Made by a program: the position numbers and the translations under genes
In this document: positions 1 through 5,519 of the stretch, piece by piece
Numbering within the stretch: position 1 is the first letter of the stretch
How the letters are laid out: every line of letters begins with the position of its first letter
Notes under the pieces: model-generated
Database searches by the model: none
What the model was told of the DNA's origin: nothing
The model's input: only the letters and a program-made list of their open reading frames with translations
Source of the DNA: DASVEG01 sp036380695
Lineage (GTDB): Bacteria; Actinomycetota; Acidimicrobiia; Acidimicrobiales; CADCTF01
Assembly: GCA_036380695.1 (NCBI GenBank)
Contig: DASVEG010000193.1
Location: forward strand, 1 to 5,519
Direction: 5' to 3'
DNA: 5,519 nucleotides

Positions 1-2
1 AG

Positions 3-587
3 ATCATCACCGGCGAGCTCGCCGCCAACTCCGGCATCGAGGAGACCGAAGACTTCCCGCGGCGCTGGGAGAAGCTCGAGACGGGCAACGCCATCCTGGG
101 CGACGCGACGGCAGCCGCCGACAAGGTGCTCGTCCCCGAAACTGAGGGCGAGGGCGGCCACGGCGCGAGTGGAGGCGGCACCGAGACCGCGACGCACTTC
201 GAGCCGGTGTTCGAGGACGCGGACGACTACATCGTGGTCGGCGGCTACCGCACGGGCGGCGAGGACTACTGGCTGCCGGGCGGCTACCTCGAGCGTTCGG
301 AGACGCCGTTCCGCGGCTGGCTCCACCAGCCCCATCTGGCGGTCGTCCAGGTGCAGCCGGTGATCGAGCAGCAGGAGGGCCTCGGTGGCGCGCCCGCGGA
401 GCCCGTCGCCGACCCGACGCAACCGGTGACGAGCGTGGTGATGGAGCGCAACCTCGGCAACCTTCGCCAGCCGTCCGCGCTCTTCGGCCTCGCGAACACC
501 ATCGCGTTCGTCGTGTTGTGCATCGCGCTGCACCGCCGTGACAAGCAGATCATGGCCAACCGGGCCGCCGCGCCCGCCACCGCGTGA
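3..587 (+). CDS. Unidentified protein with a C-terminal membrane anchor (3' part only)
   Basis: The reading frame is open from the left edge to a TGA at 585-587, giving 194 visible residues; the true start lies outside the window. I do not recognise the family. The visible part has an acidic, charged beginning, then a Gly/Glu/His-rich low-complexity stretch (visible residues about 46-60). A compact region rich in Tyr, Gly and Trp follows (about 65-105), then a Pro/Val/Gln-rich linker. One clear hydrophobic helix (about 158-176) ends in a basic tail, HRRDK. By the positive-inside rule the tail is cytoplasmic and the preceding domain lies outside the membrane; this is inference. No CxxCH haem sites or iron-sulfur cysteine motifs are visible; the one visible Cys is in the helix. 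It ends 26 bases before nuoA on the same strand with no obvious terminator, so it may be co-transcribed. A respiratory role is suggested only by position. Confidence 0.75.
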   Translation: MITGELAANSGIEETEDFPRRWEKLETGNAILGDATAAADKVLVPETEGEGGHGASGGGTETATHFEPVFEDADDYIVVGGYRTGGEDYWLPGGYLERSETPFRGWLHQPHLAVVQVQPVIEQQEGLGGAPAEPVADPTQPVTSVVMERNLGNLRQPSALFGLANTIAFVVLCIALHRRDKQIMANRAAAPATA

Positions 588-599
588 GCGGCGCGGGGT

Positions 600-604
600 A
601 GGAG
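600..604 (+). promoter_or_regulatory. Ribosome binding site of nuoA
   Basis: AGGAG lies in the 26-base gap after the upstream gene, nine bases before the ATG at 614. It is among the best Shine-Dalgarno matches in the window and supports that ATG as the nuoA start. The gap holds no recognisable promoter or terminator hairpin. Confidence 0.7.
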
Positions 605-613
605 CGCGTCCGG

Positions 614-1138
614 ATGGGCCAGTACCTCCCGTTGCTGACGATGCTCGTGCTGGCGCTCGTGTTCGCCGCACTGTCGCTCGTCGTCTCCGGGCTGCTGGCG
701 CCGCGCCGGCCGACGATCGCGAAGGCGTTGCCGTACGAGTCGGGGATCGTGCCGCGCCACGAACCCATGCAGCGCTTCCCGGTGCGCTTCTACGTCGTCG
801 CGATGCTCTTCATCATCTTCGACATCGAGATCATCTTCTTGTACCCGTGGGCGGTCGCGTCAGGTGCGCTCGGCACGTTCGGCCTCGTGGCGATGATCGT
901 GTTCGCGGCCGTGGTGTTCATCTCGCTGCTGTACGAGATCGCGATGGGCGGCCTCGAGTGGGGCCCCGTGAAGCGGTTGCGGCCGCCGTCGACGATCGAG
1001 ATCCCGAGCGGCCGCACCACGTCCGGCACTATCCGCCGCGTGGCGAGTGCCGCCGTCAAACCCACGCCGTCCACGCCGGCCACGCCGTCGACCTCGAGCG
1101 AGCCGGTGGCGGCCGTCGCCGAGACGAGCGACCACTGA
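614..1138 (+). CDS. nuoA: NADH-quinone oxidoreductase subunit A, with a C-terminal tail
   Basis: NuoA (ND3 homologue) is a small membrane-arm subunit of complex I next to the quinone channel and the first proton pathway. The 174-residue product shows the three expected helices at about 5-28, 58-81 and 86-107. The conserved loop between the first two contains YESG (41-44) and then P47, RF (54-55) and FY (59-60). The second helix carries FIIFDIE and FLYPWA, with acidic residues D70 and E72 at the family's conserved positions. The family core ends with YE (107-108) and LEWG (114-117). Most NuoA proteins are near 120 residues; here about 57 more follow, rich in Thr, Pro, Ser, Ala and Val and without a further helix. 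The ATG start is supported by AGGAG nine bases upstream. The stop shares its last base with the nuoB start (TGATG), which implies translational coupling. Identity is secure; the tail's role is unknown. Confidence 0.95.
   Translation: MGQYLPLLTMLVLALVFAALSLVVSGLLAPRRPTIAKALPYESGIVPRHEPMQRFPVRFYVVAMLFIIFDIEIIFLYPWAVASGALGTFGLVAMIVFAAVVFISLLYEIAMGGLEWGPVKRLRPPSTIEIPSGRTTSGTIRRVASAAVKPTPSTPATPSTSSEPVAAVAETSDH
1062..1088 (+). repeat. Three 9-base tandem units in the nuoA tail
   Basis: Three consecutive units, CCACGCCGT, CCACGCCGG and CCACGCCGT, differ at only one base. In the nuoA frame they encode a Thr-Pro-(Ser/Ala) repeat at residues 151-159. A short in-frame repeat like this is typical of replication slippage in a loosely constrained coding stretch, consistent with the tail being disordered. 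Confidence 0.6.
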
Positions 1139-1716
1139 TGCCGGGGCTCGAAGACCTCCGCCACAACTTCCTCTTCGGCAGCCTCGAAGAGCTCGTGAAG
1201 TGGGCGCGCCGCAACAGCGTGATGCCCGCGACGTTCGGCCTCGCCTGCTGCGCGATGGAGATGATGGCGACCGGTGCGGCGAACTACGACATCAGCCGGT
1301 TCGGCATGGAGACGTTCCGGGCGTCGCCCCGGCAAGCCGACCTGATGATCGTCGCGGGCCGCGTCAGCCAGAAGATGGGCCCGGTGCTCCGCCAGGTGTA
1401 CGACCAGATGATGGAGCCCAAGTGGGTCATCTCGATGGGCGTGTGCGCGAGCTCGGGCGGGATGTTCAACAACTACGCGATCGTGCAGGGCGTCGACCAG
1501 ATCGTGCCCGTCGACGTGTACGCCCCCGGGTGCCCCCCGAACCCCGAGACGCTGTTGCATGCCATCCTCACGCTCCACGAGAAGATCCGCACCGGGGAGA
1601 TCACCAAGCGCCGGCAGGTGACCGGCGCCGGCGCCGCGCTCCACGTCGAGGCCGTCGCGCCTGCTCGCGAGGGCGGCGCAAGCCACGTCACGCTGACGTC
1701 GAAGGCGAGCTCCTGA
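1138..1716 (+). CDS. nuoB: NADH-quinone oxidoreductase subunit B (cluster N2 subunit)
   Basis: NuoB (PSST/Nqo6 homologue) holds [4Fe-4S] cluster N2, the last carrier before quinone, and forms the quinone site with NuoD in the peripheral arm. The 192-residue product has all four expected ligands: adjacent C37 and C38 in LACCAMEMM, C103 in GVCASSGG and C132 in APGCPP. Other family landmarks are SRFG near 53-56, SPRQADLMIVAGRV around 63-76 and MFNNYAIVQGVD near 109-120. The frame is open further upstream, but the family alignment begins at the ATG at 1138, which overlaps the nuoA stop by one base and has only a weak upstream purine stretch, so coupling to nuoA translation is likely. The length is normal; the last 30 or so residues are a low-conservation tail after the folded core. 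Nothing is missing. Confidence 0.97.
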   Translation: MPGLEDLRHNFLFGSLEELVKWARRNSVMPATFGLACCAMEMMATGAANYDISRFGMETFRASPRQADLMIVAGRVSQKMGPVLRQVYDQMMEPKWVISMGVCASSGGMFNNYAIVQGVDQIVPVDVYAPGCPPNPETLLHAILTLHEKIRTGEITKRRQVTGAGAALHVEAVAPAREGGASHVTLTSKASS

Positions 1717-1718
1717 CC

Positions 1719-2249
1719 GTGTCCGACGTCGAGACCCCGGACGCCGCCGCGCCCGAGACGCCGCCGGAGCAGGCGACGGTCCACGGCGCCCCCTCGTGGG
1801 AGCGCGCGGGCCAGACCGTCGTGTTCTGCGCGCGCGAGCAGTACGTCGACGTGCTGCAGGCGCTCGCAGGCGAGGGCTTCACCATGTGCATCGACGTCTG
1901 CGGCGTCGACTACCTCCACTGCGCCGAGCGCGAGCTGCCCGCGGGCGTCGCCGCCGAGCGCTTCGAGGTCGTCGTGAACTTGCTTTCCATGGAACAGCGC
2001 AGGCGCGTACGGATCCGCGTGCAGGTGCCCGAAAACGATCCGACCGTGCCGTCGCTGTTCGGGCTGTGGCCGGGGACGGAGGCCATGGAGCGCGAGGCCT
2101 GGGACATGTACGGCATCGCGTTCGACGGCCATCCCGACCTGACGCGCATCCTGATGCCGGAGGACTGGGAGGGTCACCCGCTCCGCAAGGACTACGCGAT
2201 CGGCCGCGTTCCCGTGCAGTTCAAAGCGCCGAACCAGGCACGGCGGTGA
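1719..2249 (+). CDS. nuoC: NADH-quinone oxidoreductase subunit C (30 kDa subunit)
   Basis: NuoC (Nqo5, 30 kDa homologue) is a cofactor-free structural subunit of the Q module that packs against NuoD. The 176-residue product ends in the family signature: EREAWDMYGI at 124-133, GHPDL at 137-141, RIL at 143-145 and DWEGHPLRKDY at 149-159. The front half has the expected alpha/beta core, including the CGVDYL segment. The first 25 or so residues are Pro/Ala/Glu-rich and probably disordered. I chose the GTG at 1719, two bases after the nuoB stop; GAAGGCGAG at 1701-1709 gives a purine-rich binding site at suitable spacing, and no ATG lies before conserved sequence. The frame is also open upstream into nuoB, but that part is an out-of-frame reading of nuoB. 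nuoC and nuoD are separate here, unlike the nuoCD fusion of enterobacteria. Confidence 0.95.
   Translation: MSDVETPDAAAPETPPEQATVHGAPSWERAGQTVVFCAREQYVDVLQALAGEGFTMCIDVCGVDYLHCAERELPAGVAAERFEVVVNLLSMEQRRRVRIRVQVPENDPTVPSLFGLWPGTEAMEREAWDMYGIAFDGHPDLTRILMPEDWEGHPLRKDYAIGRVPVQFKAPNQARR
2242..2249 (+). promoter_or_regulatory. Probable ribosome binding site of nuoD, overlapping the nuoC stop
   Basis: GGCGGTGA matches the extended Shine-Dalgarno sequence GGAGGTGA at seven of eight bases, and its final TGA is the nuoC stop codon. Four bases separate it from the nuoD ATG. A ribosome ending nuoC would sit on this site, which fits coupled translation of the two partner subunits. Confidence 0.5.
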
Positions 2250-2253
2250 CGCG

Positions 2254-3570
2254 ATGACGACGGCCGAGACGAGCGAGGGCGCGCAGGAGCTGCAGCCGCG
2301 CAGCCAGACCGACCCGATGGAGCTGCTGCGCGAGGAGGGCGCGATCCTCCGCCTTCCCGAAGGGCCCGCGCTGGCGCCGGACGACATCGCCGTCGAGACC
2401 GTCGACGACGAGACGATGATCATCAACATGGGGCCGCAGCACCCCAGCACCCACGGGGTGCTGCGCGTCATGTTGGAACTCGAGGGCGAGACCGTGCTGC
2501 GGTCGAAGCCGGTGATCGGCTACCTCCACACCGGCATGGAGAAGACGGGCGAAGACCTGACGTACCTCCAGGGCCCGACGAACGTCACGCGCATGGACTA
2601 CCTGTCGCCGCTCTTCACCGAGTGCGTGTTCTCGATGGCGGTGGAGTCGTTGCTCGGCCTCGAGGTGCCCGCTCGGGCGACGTGGATCCGCATGTTGATG
2701 TGCGAGCTCAACCGCATGTCGTCGCACCTGCTCTTCATGGCGACGAACGGCATGGACCTCGGCGCGGTGTCGATGATGATCTACGGCTGGCGCGAGCGCG
2801 AGCTGGTGCTGTCGTTCTTCGAGAAGGTCACCGGGTTGCGGATGAACCACAACTACATCCGCCCCGGCGGCGTCGCCGCGGACCTGCCCGCCGGGTGGCG
2901 CGATGACGCGCTCGCGGTGTGCGACCTGATCGAGCCGAGGCTCGACGAGTACGACGAGCTGATCACCGGCCAGCCGATCTTCCGCCAGCGCACCGAGGCC
3001 GTCGGCGTGCTCACGCCGGAGCAGGCGATCGCGCTGTCGGCGACCGGGCCCATCCTGCGCTCGACCGGCGTGCCGTGGGACCTGCGCAAGGACATGCCGT
3101 ACCAGTTCTACGAGCAGGTCGAGTTCGACGTGATCGTCGGCCAGTACGGCGACGCGTTCGACCGGTACGCGATCCGCATGAACGAGATCCGCGAATCGAT
3201 CCGCCTCGTTCGCCAGATCGTCGAGCTGATGCCGCCGGGCGACTACAAGGTGCAGGACAAGAAGGTGACGCCGCCGCCTCGCGCCCGCATCGACGAGTCG
3301 ATGGAGGCGTTGATCCACCACTTCAAGATCTTCACCGAGGGCTACAAGGTGCCGGAGGGCGAGGTGTACGTCGCGGTCGAGTCGCCGCGCGGCGAGCTCG
3401 GGTGCTACCTCGTCTCCGACGGCAGCGCCAAGCCGTACCGCCTGCACATCCGCGGCCCGTCGTTCGTGAACCTCCAGACGCTCCCCGTCATGTTGCGCGG
3501 CGGGCTCGTCGCAGACGCCGTCGCCGTCATCTCGTCGGTCGACCCCGTCATGGGCGAGGTGGATCGGTAG
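2254..3570 (+). CDS. nuoD: NADH-quinone oxidoreductase subunit D (49 kDa subunit)
   Basis: NuoD (Nqo4, 49 kDa homologue, related to the large subunit of NiFe hydrogenases but without their metal-binding cysteine pairs) forms most of the quinone pocket facing cluster N2. The 438-residue product shows MGPQHPSTHG at 59-68, the 49 kDa signature LHTGMEK at 91-97, and Y104 in LTYLQG, which aligns with the quinone-head tyrosine of Thermus Nqo4 (Tyr87). Further landmarks are ESPRGELG at 376-383, a segment near RLHIRGPSF, and the conserved C-terminal end GEVDR. The first 50 or so residues before the conserved core are acidic and less conserved, making the protein slightly longer than short family members. 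The ATG at 2254 has GGCGGTGA just upstream and follows nuoC by four bases. All expected motifs are present, so I infer a functional subunit; actinobacterial enzymes normally reduce menaquinone. Confidence 0.97.
   Translation: MTTAETSEGAQELQPRSQTDPMELLREEGAILRLPEGPALAPDDIAVETVDDETMIINMGPQHPSTHGVLRVMLELEGETVLRSKPVIGYLHTGMEKTGEDLTYLQGPTNVTRMDYLSPLFTECVFSMAVESLLGLEVPARATWIRMLMCELNRMSSHLLFMATNGMDLGAVSMMIYGWRERELVLSFFEKVTGLRMNHNYIRPGGVAADLPAGWRDDALAVCDLIEPRLDEYDELITGQPIFRQRTEAVGVLTPEQAIALSATGPILRSTGVPWDLRKDMPYQFYEQVEFDVIVGQYGDAFDRYAIRMNEIRESIRLVRQIVELMPPGDYKVQDKKVTPPPRARIDESMEALIHHFKIFTEGYKVPEGEVYVAVESPRGELGCYLVSDGSAKPYRLHIRGPSFVNLQTLPVMLRGGLVADAVAVISSVDPVMGEVDR
3556..3563 (+). promoter_or_regulatory. 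Ribosome binding site of nuoE within the end of nuoD
   Basis: GAGGTGGA lies inside the codons for the conserved GEVDR end of NuoD, nine bases before the nuoE ATG at 3573. It is a strong Shine-Dalgarno match and fixes the nuoE start, although the same frame stays open much further upstream. Confidence 0.65.
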
Positions 3571-3572
3571 CG

Positions 3573-4253
3573 ATGGCTCGCCTCACCAAGGAGAACGTCG
3601 ACCGCGCCAGGGCGACGATCGCGCTGTATCCGCAGATGCGCTCCGCGATGATCCCGCTGCTTCACCTCGTGCAGGAGCAGGACGGCTACGTCACCCGCGA
3701 CGGGATGGAGCACGTCGCTGAACTGCTCGAGCTCACGCCTGCCGAGGTGTACGGCACCGCGTCGTTCTACGAGATGTTCAAGATGCACCCGACGGGCCGG
3801 TACCTCGTCAACGTGTGTACGAACATCTCGTGCATGCTCGTCGGCGGGTACGAACTGCTCGCGCACCTCGAGGAACGTCTGGGTGTGAGCGCGGGGGCCA
3901 CCACGGCCGACGGCATGTTCACCCTCGAAGAGGTCGAGTGCATCGCGGCGTGCACCGACGCGCCCTGCCTGCTCGTGAACTACCGCACCTTCGGCCCGCT
4001 CACGAACCGCGATGCCGACACGCTCATCGACGACCTCGCCGCTGGCCGCCTCGCGGAGACGGTGCCCGTCCACGGCGTCACGAACCGCGTGAAGACGCGC
4101 CGGTTCTCCGCGACGCCGGGCGCCGCGCCCGCGGCGGCCGGCACGGCGGCGCTCGACGCGGAGGGCGCGGCGTCGCCGCCGGGGCCTGGCGCGACCGAGC
4201 CGCAGAGCAAGGACGAAACGTCGCCGACACGCAAGCCGGAGCCGGGGCGCTGA
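3573..4253 (+). CDS. nuoE: NADH-quinone oxidoreductase subunit E (24 kDa), with a long C-terminal tail
   Basis: NuoE (Nqo2, 24 kDa homologue) carries the off-path [2Fe-2S] cluster N1a and pairs with NuoF in the NADH dehydrogenase module. The 226-residue product begins with the helical domain typical of the family (YPQMRSAMIPLLHLVQE, then the EVYGTASFYEMF segment). The thioredoxin-like domain follows with the four cluster ligands C82 and C87 (C-x4-C) and C123 and C127 (C-x3-C), in VCTNISC and ECIAAC. The family core ends near residue 160. About 60 further residues are Ala, Pro, Gly and Glu-rich with scattered basic residues, probably disordered, so the protein is longer than the usual 160-200. 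The ATG at 3573 lies two bases after the nuoD stop and has a good binding site. The TGA overlaps the nuoF start by one base (TGATG). Function is secure; the role of the tail is unknown. Confidence 0.95.
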   Translation: MARLTKENVDRARATIALYPQMRSAMIPLLHLVQEQDGYVTRDGMEHVAELLELTPAEVYGTASFYEMFKMHPTGRYLVNVCTNISCMLVGGYELLAHLEERLGVSAGATTADGMFTLEEVECIAACTDAPCLLVNYRTFGPLTNRDADTLIDDLAAGRLAETVPVHGVTNRVKTRRFSATPGAAPAAAGTAALDAEGAASPPGPGATEPQSKDETSPTRKPEPGR

Positions 4254-5519
4254 TGCCGTCGCACCCCCTCGTCGTCACCTCGCGGTTCGACCGCTCCGAC
4301 AGCCATACCCTCATGGGCTACGAGGCGACTGGCGGCTACCAGGGCCTGCGCCGCGCGCTCGAGATGGCGCCAGACGCGATCGCGCAGGAGGTCCGCACCG
4401 CCGGGCTCACGGGCCGCAGTGGCGGGGCGGCGTTCCTGACCGCGCAGAAGTGGTCGCTTCTCGTCGACTCCGAGCCGCGTTATCTCGTCATCAATGGCGA
4501 CGAGAGCGAGCCCGGCTTCTGCAAGGACCGCGCGCTCATGGAGCGCGATCCGCACCAGTTGATCGAGGGGTCGCTGATCTGCGCCCGCGCGATCGGTGCG
4601 TCGCAGATCTTCCTGTACGTCCGCGGCGAGATGGCGCTGGCCCAGGAGCGGATCGCGAGCGCGCTCGTCGAGGCGTACGACGCGGGGTACGTCGGCGCCG
4701 ACGTACTCGGCACCGGGTGGTCGATCGACATCGTCCTGCACTGGGGCGCAGGCGCGTACATCGTCGGCGAGGAGACGGGCCTCATCGAGAGCCTCGAAGG
4801 CAAGCGCGCCTTCCCGCGGACGAAGCCGCCGTACTACCCGACGACGTACGGCCTGTACATGCAGCCGACGGTCGTCAACAACGTCGAGACCATGTCGGTG
4901 CTGCCATGGATCGTGCTCAACGGCGGCGCCGCATTCGCCGCGCTCGGCGAGAACCGGTCGCTCGGGACGCGCATGTTCTCGTTGTCCGGCCACGTGAACA
5001 GGCCGGGCAACTACGAGGTCGAGCTGGCCAAGCTCAGCTTCCGCGAGCTCTTCGAATCGCCCGATTACGGCGGCGGCATCCGCAACGGCAACGCGCTCAA
5101 GGCGTTCATCATCGGCGCGTCGTTCCCCTGGCTCGGGCCGGAGCACCTCGACCTCAAGATGGACATCGACGCGACGCCGCCCGCAGGCGCGCCGCTCGGG
5201 TCGGGCATCGTCGTGATGGACGAGACGACGTGCTCGGTGCGCGCCGCATGGCGCCTGGTGAAGTTCTACGCGCACGAATCGTGCGGGCAGTGCACGCCGT
5301 GCCGCGAGGGCGGCAGCTGGCTCGAGAAGATCATGTACCGCATCGAGTCCGGGGCCGGCCGCATGGAAGACCTCGACCTGCTCATGGACGTGTGCGACAC
5401 GATCTCGCCCGCGGTGCAGTGGCCGTTCAAGTGGCCGCCGTCGATGACGACGATCTGCGCGCTCGGCCCGTCGATCCCGCCGTCGATCGTCTCCGCGCTC
5501 GGCATGTTCCGCGACGAGT
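4253..5519 (+). CDS. nuoF: NADH-quinone oxidoreductase subunit F (51 kDa, NADH/FMN subunit), 3' end cut off
   Basis: NuoF (Nqo1, 51 kDa homologue) oxidises NADH through bound FMN and passes electrons to [4Fe-4S] cluster N3. The frame is open from the ATG at 4253 to the right edge, giving 422 complete codons; family members are about 420-460 long, so little is missing. Visible motifs are a glycine-rich flavin loop at 51-67, NGDESEPGFCKDR at 81-93, GAGAYIVGEET at 165-175 (51 kDa signature 1 region), and the KPP and VNNVET segments. ESCGQCTPCREG follows, with N3 ligands C344, C347 and C350 and the fourth at C402 in TTICALGPS. The flavin loop reads GRSGGAAFLTAQKW where the family usually has GRGGAGFPTGxKW, and signature 1 has Val (V171) in place of the usual Cys. 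K66 and the acidic EGEP-like stretch are kept. The start overlaps the nuoE stop by one base, with GGAG eleven bases upstream. I infer an active but divergent subunit. Confidence 0.93.
   Translation, partial: MPSHPLVVTSRFDRSDSHTLMGYEATGGYQGLRRALEMAPDAIAQEVRTAGLTGRSGGAAFLTAQKWSLLVDSEPRYLVINGDESEPGFCKDRALMERDPHQLIEGSLICARAIGASQIFLYVRGEMALAQERIASALVEAYDAGYVGADVLGTGWSIDIVLHWGAGAYIVGEETGLIESLEGKRAFPRTKPPYYPTTYGLYMQPTVVNNVETMSVLPWIVLNGGAAFAALGENRSLGTRMFSLSGHVNRPGNYEVELAKLSFRELFESPDYGGGIRNGNALKAFIIGASFPWLGPEHLDLKMDIDATPPAGAPLGSGIVVMDETTCSVRAAWRLVKFYAHESCGQCTPCREGGSWLEKIMYRIESGAGRMEDLDLLMDVCDTISPAVQWPFKWPPSMTTICALGPSIPPSIVSALGMFRDE

Noticed and set aside
588..613. Possible promoter or terminator between the upstream gene and nuoA
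   Set aside because: The 26 bases hold a ribosome binding site but no stable stem-loop with a T run and no -10/-35 pair that I can support.
538..1137. Possible N-terminal extension of nuoB, since its frame is open upstream
   Set aside because: The upstream part is an Arg/Ala-rich out-of-frame reading of nuoA; the NuoB family begins near the ATG at 1138.
790..1686. 298-codon minus-strand open frame across nuoA and nuoB
   Set aside because: It is antisense to two confirmed subunits, and its composition is a mirror of their codon bias.
1473..2471. 332-codon minus-strand open frame across the nuoB, nuoC and nuoD junctions
   Set aside because: It spans three well-supported genes in antisense and reads as compositional shadow.
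2221..3447. 408-codon open frame on the minus strand across nuoD
   Set aside because: It lies antisense to a gene with all its family motifs, its product is a His/Arg/Asp/Val-rich low-complexity string typical of the reverse strand of GC-rich codons, and no family motif is visible.
2919..3572. Possible long N-terminal extension of nuoE in the same open frame
   Set aside because: The upstream part is an Arg-rich out-of-frame reading of nuoD; a strong ribosome binding site and the family alignment place the start at 3573.
4596..4997. 133-codon plus-strand frame inside nuoF
   Set aside because: It is composed almost wholly of Arg, Ser and Thr, as expected of a shifted reading of GC-rich codons, and sits inside intact nuoF.
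3980..5275. 431-codon open frame on the minus strand across nuoE and nuoF
   Set aside because: It is antisense to nuoE and nuoF, with Arg/Ala/His-rich composition and no motif; high GC content alone keeps such frames open.

Overview
The window is a 5' section of a respiratory complex I (nuo) operon, all on the plus strand and almost without gaps. After the 3' end of an unrecognised membrane-anchored protein gene come nuoA, nuoB, nuoC, nuoD, nuoE and nearly all of nuoF. nuoF runs off the right edge. The high GC content, strong G/C preference at third codon positions, separate nuoC and nuoD genes, and protein wording such as the NuoB segment around GVCASSGGMFN point to an actinobacterium. The style of NuoF (NGDESEP instead of NADEGEP, followed by KDR and ERDPHQLIEG) suggests a deep-branching actinobacterial lineage such as Acidimicrobiia, but that placement is inference.

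Layout: 3-587 is the C-terminal 194 residues of an unknown protein ending in one transmembrane helix and a basic tail. After 26 bases comes nuoA (614-1138), which has the three helices of the family plus a roughly 57-residue Pro/Thr/Ser-rich tail. nuoB (1138-1716) overlaps nuoA by one base. nuoC (1719-2249) starts with GTG two bases after nuoB. nuoD (2254-3570) follows after 4 bases and nuoE (3573-4253) after 2. nuoF (4253-5519) overlaps nuoE by one base in the same TGATG arrangement as nuoA/nuoB. No gene-free stretch exceeds 26 bases, and I see no RNA gene, mobile element, CRISPR array, internal promoter or terminator.

How the genes work together: NuoE and NuoF form the NADH-oxidising tip (FMN plus iron-sulfur clusters N3 and N1a). 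NuoB, NuoC and NuoD form the connecting Q module, where cluster N2 passes electrons to the quinone (in actinobacteria usually menaquinone). NuoA is part of the membrane arm and flanks the quinone channel. The remaining subunits (NuoG to NuoN) would be expected past the right edge.

The window is mostly conventional. The points worth a second look are the altered glycine-rich flavin loop in NuoF, the low-complexity C-terminal tails on NuoA and NuoE, and the unidentified membrane protein at the head of the cluster. I do not see convincing evidence of a new system.
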